Shown here piece by piece: positions 22,574 to 34,090 of a stretch of 64,000 nt of DNA. The notes beneath the pieces are model-generated. The model had not been told where the DNA came from and ran no database searches. It saw nothing but the letters and a program-made list of their open reading frames with translations. The DNA lies in assembly GCA_019925795.1 (NCBI GenBank), contig CM034315.1:24471867-24535866 (forward strand). The letters are read 5' to 3'. Origin of the DNA: Dendrobium chrysotoxum (lineage: Eukaryota; Streptophyta; Magnoliopsida; Asparagales; Orchidaceae). Made by a program: the position numbers and the translations under genes. Position 1 is the first letter of the stretch, and each line of letters starts with the position of its first letter.

Positions 22574-23579
22574 CACCACAGGAAAATCACTTATTACCGG
22601 CGGATTTGGACATTTCCAGTGGAAAAATTTTCACCAGTAAAACCCACGTAGGAAAAATTTTCCTGCAGCTGTCCGACGAAAAAAGGCCGCCGGAAAAAAA
22701 ATAGAAAAGCCCGCAGCGGCTATTACCCGCCTGCTCGATTGCTAGCCCTGCCTCCACGACCCGGCTACCCACCCCCGCTGCCCGCCCGTATGCCCTGTTG
22801 CCCGCGACCCGGCTGTCCTTATCGTGACGCCCATGGGATTCGAACATGAACCTAAAAAAACTTCAGACACCCAACCACTTTGCTAATAAGGAAAATGCAT
22901 TGTAATAGTTACTCTTTTATATTTAAACTATAATTATATGAAAATTAAAATTAAAAATTAATTAAAATAATATATTAAAATTAATAATTAATTAAAATAA
23001 GTTATTAAATTAACAATTAATTAAAATAAGTTATTAAATCAATAACTAATTAAAATAAATTATTAAATTAATAATTAATTAAAATAAACTATAAAAAGTA
23101 CTAATTAATTAAAATAAAATATTAAAATTAATAAAAATAAATAAATAAATAATAATATTAAATTTTTTATCATTTTTGTTAAATATTTAAATAATTAATT
23201 TAGATTAGTTAATATTATTAGTTTATTCAAATAGTTTTAATTATTATTCTGAAATTTCGAACACATGTTTTTTTTTCAGAATTTATTAAAATCCGCCAGA
23301 AAAGATGCCAGAAATATTTCTTCGCAAATCCGCCGGAAATATTTCTTCACAAATCAGTAGGAAAAGTTGTCAGAAAATCAGTCGGAAATATTTCATCATA
23401 ATCCGTCTAAAATCCGCAGGAAAAGCAGCCAGAAATACTTCTTTGCAAATCCGCCGAAAAATCTGCCAGAAAATCAGTCCGAAATATTTCATCGTAATTC
23501 GTTAAAAATCAACAGGAAAGCCGCCTGAAAATATTCTATCCGGAAAAATCCATTGGTAATGGACTATTTTTCTGTAGTG
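22574..23579. mobile_element. Non-autonomous CACTA-like element, 1006 bp
   Basis: The left end is CACCACAGGAAAATCACTTA. The reverse complement of the right end is CACTACAGAAAAATAGTCCA, with the CACTA start intact on that side and one T-to-C change on the left. Both flanks have TAC (22571-22573 and 23580-23582), a 3-bp target duplication. The interior has ATCCGCCGGAAATATTTC-type motifs repeated at 22590-22690 and 23285-23545 as subterminal repeats, and an AT-rich minisatellite in the middle. The open frame 22587-22847 (-) is a shadow of the subterminal GC-rich part. Confidence 0.85.
22950..23127. repeat. 29-bp AT-rich minisatellite inside the CACTA element
   Basis: About six imperfect units, the best at 22981-23009, 23010-23038, 23039-23067 and 23068-23096, with consensus beginning TTAATAATTAATTAAAATAA. 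Confidence 0.8.
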
Positions 23580-23582
23580 TAC

Positions 23583-26018
23583 CTCTTTCTTCCTCTCTTC
23601 ACTCTACACTTTCTATTACTTTGGATGAGCTCCAAATTTGCAAATGTCATGTTAAAACTTGAAGTCTAAAAGGCTAGCCAAGCACAGCCAGCAAAGAAAC
23701 CCGAAAAAGGTTAAGTGTTTATTGTTTCAAAAAAGTTATATGCTTATTCACTTTTAATTCAAATAATCACTTCTCTAACAAATATTATCTTTCTCTGTTT
23801 GTTTATGTCTTTTGCAAGGAACTATGGTGAACATTTGGACAGTGAATTTGGAGAATTCAGTTGTCTCTATTTCTTCTAAATGGAGATACTACGACTGGAA
23901 TCTACTAGACAAAGATCTGGTGAGGTGAGTTTTCTTAATACTTAGGAGATCTAAGTCTTTTAAGTCATTGACACATTTATAACGCTCCTTAAACCATAAG
24001 TCCCTTTAGAAGCCCCGCTTTTATTTTATACCTTATAGTTCATCCTTGCATGCAGGTGTTTTCGTTGGTTTTAGCTTAGGAGAGTGTAGACCTGATTATT
24101 CTAACTTAGCTTGCATCCCTACGTATATTAATAGGATAGAAGTCTTCAAATATTTAGGAGATTATCTTTATGAACTTCAAAAGATAAATTTAAATAGGGT
24201 ATATATAATGAAATCAAATTAAAAAGTATAAATCAATATCACTAAATTAAGCCAACTAATGTAATGGATTTACTCTAACACCTCCAAATGACATAAACTT
24301 AATCTCATTATTATAATATACAATGATCCTTTTAGAAAATTAATACAAAATAAAATCTAGTAGGATAAAAGTCAAAGTAAAAGAAGTAAAACATTAAAAC
24401 TTAAATGAAATAACCCCCAGATATTAAACAAAATAAAAGTAGAAATTGAAATTTATAAACTAATAGGTTGATAGCCGCATAGCATAACACACACTTCAAA
24501 CTTTTTTTAGGACAACCGGCCTTAGCTTTATGTTAGGAGTGCTATTGAGGTGATGTACCTTTTTTTAATTGATGCATGAGAAATTTGATTGATCTTGGTG
24601 GACATCTGTAAATGTTTGAATGACTTTTGTTTAATGATTATGTGATGATGTCTATGTTTGTAATGGGTGTTTAGATTTCTCTAGGTTTGGGGTGATCTAG
24701 ATATTTATTTTCTAAACAAAATTTTCTATAAGTGGTCATATTTATGTAGGGCTTTTATTAAAAAAATTAAATTAATTAAATTTAAAGCTAATCCAATTTT
24801 ATGCAGATGCTCCAGCTGCTTAGCCCCAGTTAAAAACCATGGCTAAGATTATAGGTTCATCAAAGTGAGCAAACACCTTTTTGCACTAAGTGTGATTTGT
24901 TTTGACATTTTTAATATAAACTATTTTTTTTTTTCACTCACCCTGCCGATTGTATATAGAATAATTTCTTGTTTAAATATAAATTTAAATGAAAATGTGA
25001 AAGTCTAAAAATGAAGCATTCTTTCCTAGGAAATATCATTGGAAGGTTCTTTTTATTTGGAAGCCTAGAGAAATGAAACAAGCCTTGACAGAAGAATTGA
25101 AAACCCAAGAGAAGACCTCATTTTTATAAAAAACTTGTGTCAATCTTAAGAGTAGAATCCAGGTTGTAATTTAAAGCAACACCTAGTTACCTCTGTTTAT
25201 AAGAGGTTGTAATTAAGTGACACTTGCCACATCAAACTTTGGACACTTCTCGTTGCATTATTGCTTTTTATATTGATGGTTGGGTGAATGATTGTTTATA
25301 TTAATTTTTCTTTATAAACTCTTGCTTTTTCCTAGATTTATTTCTTGCATGCGTTTTTGTATGGATTTCTTCCTAAGCTCTTAGGAAATAAATTTTTTTT
25401 ATACTCATAACTAATAAAAGTTAGGATTAAGCAACATAAAAAGATAACCAGCTAGAATGTAAACCAAGGTTCGTCCAGAGTCGCATAACCATATTATTTA
25501 TTCTCCTTTTTTAGGCACCTCCCCGCCTACGGATTTGGACAAGCCACTTGATTTATTAGAGTGCTTCTTTGTCTCAGGGGAGGCCTACTCTTTTAGGGAA
25601 CAATCTATTTTTTATGGTTTTTTTTTAATTTCAAATCATTCTGATTTTTACATAGATCAATTAGCATGCATTGCAGTAGAAGTAAATTAAAATAAAAATT
25701 TAATTGCATTTAGTCCTAGATGTATAACCACCATTCATAAGTCCAAGACCACCTAAAACTTTTTTAGATGTCAACCATATTCTAAAAACTTAAATAATAA
25801 CAGCTTACCCACCTTCCATTTGCGTAAAGTGAAGTCATGGTTTTTTAATTGATTAGGTGGAGTTTTCGTAAGCATTTTCACTCCATGTGAGAATGTAAGT
25901 TTATAAGTGTTGGACTTTTGTAAACTCCTTTCAGAGTCAAAGATATAAGTCCACTTCACTGATCATATATTTCGTTAGACTATGTTTGAGTCACTACTCT
26001 GTAATGATTCACCTTAGA
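23583..26018. other. Gene-free spacer
   Basis: No gene is seen. A block at about 24475-24545 (ACACACTTC, then TTAGGACAACCGGCCTTAGC) is a diverged match to the conserved tip of the large inverted repeat at 34000-34090. The rest is unassigned AT-rich sequence. Confidence 0.45.
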
Positions 26019-26202
26019 TCAACGAATAAAAAGGCGAACGAGGCGTCCGCATTGAGGCGCTTCTCAAGTCGAGGCGGAACCCATGTGCGTCGAGGCTTAA
26101 GCCTCGAAGAGTCGGGCGGAGCATTCGATTTTTTCACACAGGGCACACGCATCAGAGTGTAACGCCTCGAGGCATAACGAGGCACCGCCTCAATTTATTC
26201 GG
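26019..26202. repeat. GAGGC-rich fold-back repeat
   Basis: The sequence starts CGAATAAAAAGGCG and ends CGCCTCAATTTATTCG, an imperfect inverted repeat. Between them GAGGC and GCCTC words recur densely (for example GTCGAGGCTTAAGCCTCGAA). Similar GAGGC/GCCTC words occur inside the hAT-type element at 42206-43050, so the two may be related. Confidence 0.5.
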
Positions 26203-26393
26203 TTTATATGTAAATATCACCGAGCAGTATGCACATAGTGGAGTCATATAAGGGTCGCGTATAGGATTAGGGTATTGCTTCGTGTGAGAACTGAAAGGCG
26301 AAAGAGAACTCCACCAACTTCGACAGCCAAGTTTTACGTACCTAGAGGTGAAGGTAAGGTTCCCGTTCCCGTTTCGTACCTCTATCTTTCTTA

Positions 26394-26414
26394 CCCCCCC
26401 CCCCCCCCCCCCCC
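26394..26414 (+). repeat. Run of 21 C
   Basis: A pure homopolymer. The adjacent open frames 26275-26553 (+) and 26391-26579 (-) are created by this simple sequence and have no family features. Confidence 0.9.
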
Positions 26415-26985
26415 ATCTTTTTCTTCATCTTCGCTTGATTTTTTTCCTATTCTCGTCGGTTCTTCATCTTCAGACGTGATGGGATTATTTTTTAATTGCT
26501 TTCGACTTCGACGTGCCTCTCCGACAACAGCGGACTCTAACATGCCTCTCTGACGTGCCTCTCCGACTTCGACTGCCACATTTTCTTCATCTTCAAGTTA
26601 CAGAAATAGAACTGAGGGAAGACTAAGCAGCTATTACAGAAATCAAATGGCAATAGTCGTCTTTTATAATCTTCGCCAAGGTAACAATTTTTTTCCTAAT
26701 TGCTTTCTCTTCGCTTACTTCCCATAATGACAATAAAGTCTACATATGATTTTTTTAAATTTAAATCAATATCAAAGTTTATAAAGAACATTTCGTGACC
26801 TTGAACCCAAATGTGAACAAAAGCTAAAATTAAAGACTGAATTTGAACTTGAGCATTAGATAAATTTCGAACCAAAATCTCAATTAGATTCTAAATGTAA
26901 ACCTAATTTTAAAAGAAACCATGTATGCCAAGTAAATAATTCAATTATGGTGGATGAAATTAAAAAGACTTAGGTTTAGACATGA

Positions 26986-27590
26986 GTGACAATAATGTCA
27001 GATGGTTGGTCAGATATTCGATATAGAAGTATTATTAATTTCTTGGTCAACAATCTATATGGAACTGTTTTTCTAAAATTAGTGGATGCTTCAAGTTTTG
27101 TAAAGGATGCACAACTATTATTTGAAATGTTGGATGAAAGTGTGGAGGAATTAGGAGAGGTTTTAGTAGTACAAGTTATTACTAATAATGCAAGTGCATA
27201 CAAAACTGTAGGGAGATTGTTAATAGAGAAGAGGCCTCACCTTTACTGGGCTCCATGTGTTGCACATTGCATTAATTTAATGCTTGAGAGGTTGGGACAA
27301 TTGTTTCAGCATAAATCAGCCTTATTGAAGGCCAAATTCGTTAGTAAGTTCATTTACAATCACTCTTGGGTACTCAGCTTGATAAGAAAATTTACTGACA
27401 AGAAAATTATTCGACCTGCTGTTATGAGATTTGCTACTGTATATTTAATATTGCAGAGATTTAAGGAGTTAAGACAACCTTTGGAAGTTATGTTTACTTT
27501 TGAAGAATGTGGTAAAAGTTCATGGGCCAAAAAATAAGAAAAACAGATTAAGAAGATTATTATGAAAGATGATTTATTTTGATGTAGTAC
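26986..27590 (+). pseudogene. hAT transposase fragment (DUF659 region)
   Basis: The frame reads TIMSDGWSDIRYRSIINFLV, GTVFLKLVDASSFVKDAQLL, QVITNNASAYKTVGRLLIEK, LYWAPCVAHCINLMLERLGQ and FIYNHSWVLSLIRKFTDKK. These are the ordered phrases of the DUF659/RNase-H-like part of plant hAT transposases. Two catalytic-type positions are visible: the Asp of MSDGW, and ITNNAS, where family members usually have TDNAS, so that Asp appears changed to Asn. A TGA lies immediately upstream (26983-26985), and a TAA follows at 27535-27537. Decayed homology (KQIKKIIMKDDLF) continues to about 27590. The BED finger and C-terminal dimerisation domain are absent. It is a dead fragment cut off by copia sequence. Confidence 0.8.
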
Positions 27591-29470
27591 TAAGGTTTTA
27601 TTCTTTCTTTCAGCAACCCCATTCTGCTGAGGGATTCTAGGAGCTGAAAAATTATGTTCCATTCTAGTTTCTTATAGAATGATTTAAACTGATCATTTTT
27701 AAATTCTCCACCATGATCACTATGAATAATTAGAATTTCACAATCTAATTTCTTCTGAATTCATATAGAGAATACCTAAATTTCTCAATTGATTCATTTT
27801 TATGTGATAAAAATCTAATCCAAATAAATCTTGAGTAATTATCAATAATCACATATCCATATATTTTTCTACCTAAGCTGACAGTGCTAACTGGTCCAAA
27901 TAGATCCATGCGAATGATTTCTAAATGTCTACAGGTGGTGATGTCCTTGATTGAGTGAAAGGAAGTTTTGATTTGCTTTCCTAGTTAGCAGACATCACAA
28001 AAGGTGGTCTTTAGAAAATTCTAGTTTGGGTATGCCTCTAACTAGGTCCTTTTGGGTTATTTTTCTAAGAATTTTCATGCTTACATGGCATAGCCTCCTA
28101 TGCCATAGCTAGGATTCATCAGCGATTTTTTTCAAACATATGGAACTAATATATTCAATATAATTCCAGTCAAGCATGTAAACATTATTAATCTTCTTTC
28201 CTTCTAAAATAATATTTTTATTTAAATTAATCACACAACTAGTAGATAAAAATTTAATATGAAAACCTTTGTCACATAAATGACTGATACTAAGCAAGTT
28301 ATGTTTCATGTCATCTACTAGTGAGATATTTTCAATAATAAAATTCTTGGAATTACTAATCATACATGAACCTATCACTTTCCTGGTGGTATTACCTCCA
28401 AGTGTAACATTGCCTCTGCCTTGGCCTCCAGTTTGATGAACTGATTTATGTCTCTAGTCATGTACCTTGAGCATCTGATGTCCATATATCACATGCTCTC
28501 ACTAGATATTTTGTGAGAGCCCTCCTCCTCTTGATTAGAATAATAAAGACTATTATTTGTCATAAGGCACAGATTGGTTACCTCCTCTTCCATTTTCAGT
28601 TCTAATGAGTTCGAATAGGAGTCTACCCAAAATGCCTTTTGCATCCTTTGCTTCCTCTTTTTGGCTTTAGTCTTCTCCCCACCCTTCTCCTTGATTGGGT
28701 GAGCTTTTAGATTGGTGCAATCTATTCTCAAGTAGCCTGGTTTCATACATTCAAAACAAATGATACCATATGATGCTTTGAAATTTTTATTTGATTTACC
28801 TTTGTTCCACTACTGATGACACTTTTGTATTTTTTAGAAAGGTCTTGAATTGACTTGTCATCAGTGCTATGTCATCATCTTCCTTAGCTGTAGAGCTATC
28901 ACTTTATGATTCATTTGCTTTCAATGCCATTACTTTGTCCTTTCTCTTATCTCCTACATCCTATAATCTCATATGCACACCTTCCACATATGCAATAAGT
29001 GAGCCTAGTAAGTTATTTATAGAATAAACAGTATGATCTTTTGATTCACAAATAGCAGAAACCTTAACATCATAATTACTAGGTAGACATCAAAGAATTT
29101 TGTTTACTTTTTTAGAATTTGAAAGCTCTCTACCTAAAGCATACAGGGATGTGATGATTTGAATAAACCTAGTGTACATGTCTGAGATTGTTTCATTAGG
29201 TTTCATGCAAAAAAATTCATAATCGTGTAATAAGATATTCAACCTGGATTGTTTAACCTCACTAGTTCATTCGTATATAATACACGGTTTATCCAAAATG
29301 TCCTTGCCAGTGGTATAGGTAAAATAATCCTTCACGGTGTTTTTATTGCCAAAATGTGCCATGGATCATTTTTCTCAAGATTTTTTAAAACGCTACTTGT
29401 GAGAAACCTCATCAAAAAGATAATTTTATAGCATGGAATTTCTAGAAAATCAAAGTGTAAAAAAGTAAAT
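27590..29470 (-). pseudogene. Ty1/copia gag to integrase fragment (SIRE-like)
   Basis: Read on the minus strand from 29380 down: a UBN2-type gag with SRLNILLHDYEFFCMKPNET, ISDMYTRFIQIITSLYALG and SIALK-type tail phrases; a region after the zinc knuckle (CTNLK, then KKRKQRMQKAFWVDSYSNSL); a pre-integrase segment (VDDMKHNLLSISHLCDKGF, NVYMLDW) at 28109-28378; and the end of the integrase core (EHNFSAPRIPQQNGVAERKN) at 27600-27662. Multiple stops and shifts break it. RT, RNase H and the 3' LTR are missing because the fragment ends abruptly against the hAT fragment. The gag style resembles the SIRE/Maximus lineage; lineage assignment is tentative. Confidence 0.8.
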
Positions 29471-29479
29471 TACAAAAAA

Positions 29480-30640
29480 AAAATTCAGAAAGAACACAAC
29501 ATAATTTTATAGTGATTCGGTCAAACAATGACCTACATCCACTCCCCAGAGACCTCCTCTCGGAGTATTGCACTAAAACTTAAGTGTCTCTTCTTAAGCC
29601 CCCACAGCTAGGCGAAGAAGCCCTTATAATCTTTTCACCAACCCGATACGGTAGAGAACCTTGACCTATTTTTACACTACTGCTGAAGGCAGAGAATCTA
29701 GCACTTCTTTTTCACCCTCCTGTGAAGGCAGAGAATCTCATACTCCTTTTCATCCTCCTGGTGAAGGCAGAGAACCTCGACGATCTTCTAGCTGACGATC
29801 TTCTTCCCAAAGCCACCCAAGAAACCAAGCAAGGCACTCGGAGGAAACAAGGCAAAAGCTTGCTAAGAGAAACTGTATGAAAACCCCTCACACACAAACT
29901 CTCATTTCTCCTTCCCAAAGCTCTCCAAGATCTCTTCTCAAAGCTCGCTTTTTAGAAAACCCAAAAGCCAAAGACTTGAAACAAGTCTATTAAGAGAGAT
30001 TAATCATAAGTCTTAAAAATAGACTTAATAATGTAATTCTATCAACACTGATTGCACAATATGATCCCATATCATACAGTACAATTAGTTTAAATAGACC
30101 TATTAATACTGTACGAAGAATAAGGCACTGTTTGACCAGTTCAAATATATGAGTTGATCGTCCAGTATAATATCAAGCATCATCCAGTACGACTAGGTCA
30201 ATCAATTTGGATTATTGCCCCATATGATTGGTGGCAAATAAATAGTCTCATGCAAAGATTGAGTTGGATAATACGATTGGTCCCATCGTCCAATACAATC
30301 TGACTAGTCAATTAATCAAAAATTGAACCCCTAATTATCAGATTAATTTAGACAAGATTTGAGTATACCGTACAGTACGATGCCTATCGTATAGTACGAT
30401 TAGTACAATTTTTGAATTTTAAAATATTGCCTAAATTATGATTGGCAGCTGAGATCTTGATTTCAACTGATCGTCCTGTATGATCTTGATTGTACAATAC
30501 GATGAGTTCAAATAGCTTTAATTATGTCAATTAGTTGTTATAATGATTTTTCAAATAGTTAATCGTATAGTACGATATATATGATACAGTACGATTAGTT
30601 CAAAAAAATTACACTTCTAATTTTCTCACTATCTCACTCC
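29480..30640. repeat. LTR-like sequence beside the copia fragment
   Basis: It contains the leader-like AGAACACAACATAATTTTAT/GTGATTCGG block at 29490, and three 39-bp tandem units starting GAAGGCAGAGAATCT at 29685, 29724 and 29763. At 30000-30610 many CGTACAGTACGATTAG-type words occur. Similar words occur at 45990-46220. It lies on the 5' side of the minus-strand copia fragment, so it may be its LTR or leader, but I cannot fix LTR ends. Confidence 0.4.
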
Positions 30641-31199
30641 CCTGAGTGTGTGTGTGCACGATCACCAAGTTTAGCATTCGTAAAATATATGACTTTGACT
30701 CAAGAAAAGTATAAATAAATAAAAGTAGAAATACAAACTCTTAAAGACACTTAACCCAGTCTTGATTTGATCATTTTGTGCGGTGTAAAGTGGACCTGAA
30801 ATGTTAGTGTACAAGAACAAATATGCAATAATAACAATAGTAGAGAATCTAATAATATTTATTATTATCAAAATCACAAGACCTGCGTCCAAATTTGCAA
30901 CACAGATTAGCCTAAAATAGCTCTAATGGTCCCCTTCCCATATAAAGACAAACAAACCTTGCCAGATCATTGTACTTTGGTTTGCTGATTCTTTGCTCTC
31001 TTAACTACCTTAGACACTTGTCAAGCATTTAGGAATTGCTCAAAATGATACTAACTGTCCAATGAAGCATTAGGGTTTTGAATTAGGCAAAAGAGAAATT
31101 TTCAGTCATCCCGAGCATACTCACTGCCCATAGCCTCCCAGTGCATTTTCTCGTTTTTATTTGAACCCTCACTAAGTTCTCTACACTCCCCAAGTCTCA

Positions 31200-34090
31200 A
31201 TCAGTCAATTAAAGCTCGCGGACGATAGCTCTCCGATGACACTTGCTCAAATTTCATCCAAGACATCTGGCCCGTGATCTAGGCCTCTTCAACCATCGCG
31301 TCCTTCAAGTGAATCGTGCTAGTGGTCTCAAGGAGAAAAATAAGCCCAAGCATATCCATTAAAATTCATCCAAACAAGGTAAAAAGCTAACCCTAACTAA
31401 GAATCTTCAAATTTAAATAGTTTTGAGAATAGCACGTTTTAGACCACCAAATCAACTCCTCATTCTTCATTTACTCCTAATAAGGCTCTATTTAAATTTT
31501 CATGAGATTTGGTTTATCCATTTTTGAGTTTAAGGCATTCTTCATCTTAGAGTTTTGGAATAATAATAAAATAAACTGTACGAAATTTGCATCATTGATC
31601 TTAAAATCAACGGCCCAGATCTCGTCTTTCCGTTTTGCATCTAGACTGGAAAATGCCTTCTGTCGTTCTGTTCTTCATCCGACAACATCACACCCGTTCG
31701 TTCCAAATTGCGGGCGATCAGATGGCTACACGCGAACGCTGACGTAGATAAGCTGAAACTGCATTCCATTAATGCGCCGATGTCGCTTTTTAATGAATTA
31801 TCAATGATTGCCGACGATGAAATCATTGGTAATTACTGTGTTGTCAGCTTATTATTAATATAAAACTAATTTTAAATTATAAAATCTATTTTAAACTTCA
31901 AATAATTCTAAAAAATTCATTTCTTAATCATTTTTTATGAATAAACCCTTGATTTCTTCATAATAAAATTCTCTATCATTCAAAAATAAAATTGGATTAA
32001 GATTTTGAATATTCAGAGAATAATTTTAGTTATACATATTTCTTAATTTTTTTAATTAATCTCTAAATATTCATTTGATTAAGTTAAAATTTTTGCCAAA
32101 TTAAACTACAAGATCTAAGCGATCTCCAATAATTTTCTCATATTTATTTCAATTTAATTATATTGGTAATGGAATTTTTAAATGCATGGGTTATTATTTA
32201 ACCCATCTGTTTGAAATTTCATAATAAATCATACACATTTCATACAATTACTCCTTTTATGTGTAGTCATTTAGGTTCAAACTTGGTTGGCCAATAATAT
32301 GGCATATTGCTGCTATATTATAGTATTTTAAAAATTAATTGAATGCCTGATTGTCCCTCAACTATATTTTCAAATGCTTAAGTCATGATTTGACTTAAAC
32401 ATTTGGAAATTCATTTGCTTTCATTCCATTTAGTTTAAGTTCACAATGATTGTTGTAGCTTGACTGTAAACATGCACAAGAGTTAGAAACTTGATTATCA
32501 AACTTATTTGAACTTTGGTGATACTTAAGGACAATAATTAAGGAAAGATGTCAAGCAAACTTAAAAATATTCTAGGAATTCATACATATATTCAATAGGG
32601 GTGAAATTTTAAACTAGTAGACATAGAGTCATTATATATCCTAGGATTTAAATTTACCTTGATTTGACATTAATTGACCTTAAAACAAATTAAATTAAAA
32701 TTAGACCTTAATTAAAGGCTGATTCTTCCAAAAATCATAATAAATTATATACAATTCATAAAAATACAAAATAAATTTTAATTAACTCCAATTAATATGT
32801 ATAATTAAATAAAAATAACATTTAGATCCAAATATTATTAAATTTTAATTAATAATTAATTAATCCATAATTAAATATAAATTAAATAAATTCATTAAAA
32901 ATAAAATACAAATCAAATTAATCCCAAATTTTTAGGAATTGATTTATTGGTTATCATTAACCAATATTATCAATATCATGAATTTTGGAATTAATTTGAT
33001 ATCAAAACTAAATAACTCAAGCTATGTTAATAATTAAGCCAAGCCATTTAAATAATTCATTAAATTCTTAATTTCAAATATAATTAAATAAAATTATAAA
33101 TATAATTCAAATATACATAAAAATTTTGAATAAAATAAAATAAAACTCATACATTAATAATTTAATTTAGATAAAATTTTTGAATAAAATTTAATAATAA
33201 TTCATTAATAATTAATTAATAATTAATTTAAATTCAATAATTAATTAAAAATTTCAAATTAATCAATAAAATTCAGAACAATTCAACAAAAAAAATTTAA
33301 AATATAAAAACAAAAACTGATTTGATAATTTGTTTGATTAAAATTTATTTTAATCAAATTAATTTGATAATTAATATTAATTAAATAATAAGACCTTTTA
33401 AGTTTAATGCTTGCTTCCTTTTGGAGATCATTTTAACATTAATTTTCTGTCTTTAATACACATTAAAATATTCAATAATCCCTTTATGTGGTGCTTGATT
33501 CTTTTGGGAGAGCACACACATATTTAATTAAAAAAATTTAAGAAAATTTAATAACCAATTAAGAGTTTTATACACTATGATAGCCTTCACTTGTGGAAGG
33601 CATAGTGTATTGGATTTATAACCCTTAATCAATCATTAATAAATCATTGACCCTATACAATATGCTTGACTTCATTAAGAGAGCATATGCATTAGATTAA
33701 AGGGTCCCTCTTTCTATCCTTAATAAATCAACAACTAATCTTTAAAGGCTTTATATAGTTATCTATCATATATGGGGGATGATTCCATTTTGATTATAAG
33801 CCTTAGGATTTGTAGATTAATGATTCCCGCACTTTGAGTCATTAGTTTACAAATTTTTTAAAATATAATCAATTCCAACCCTTAAAATGTAATTAATAAA
33901 ATACATATTCATACAAGGTAAACTTCAATTAATAACCTCTTTTGACCTTAATGAACAAACACCTTAAATGAAAGCAACTTCAAGCAACTTAAATAATAAA
34001 TTCCTATAGGATATACTAAAATCACACAGCCTTCTTCACACACCTAGATGGTTTGCTAGGACAACCAACTTTAGCCTAAGCTAAGCCGGT
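31200..34090 (-). repeat. Large AT-rich repeat R1, left copy (inverted)
   Basis: The outer tip at 34000-34090 (CACACAGCC, GATGGTTTGCTAGGACAACC, TTTAGCCTAAGC) is the reverse complement of 36950-37045 with moderate divergence. At the other end, the reverse complement of 31490-31640 reads GACGAGATCTGGGCCGTTGA, AAGATCAA and ATGAAAATTTAAATAGAGCC, matching the order of blocks at 41010-41170 in the right copy. The sequence between is extremely AT-rich (TTAATTAA words). I infer two diverged members of one repeat family in opposite orientation, perhaps LTRs of a large retroelement. No coding. Confidence 0.45.

Noticed and set aside
22587..22847. 86-residue minus-strand frame
   Set aside because: Lies in the subterminal repeats of the CACTA-like element.
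22940..23127. CRISPR-like array
   Set aside because: The 29-bp units are contiguous AT-rich tandem repeats without spacers, in a plant transposon.
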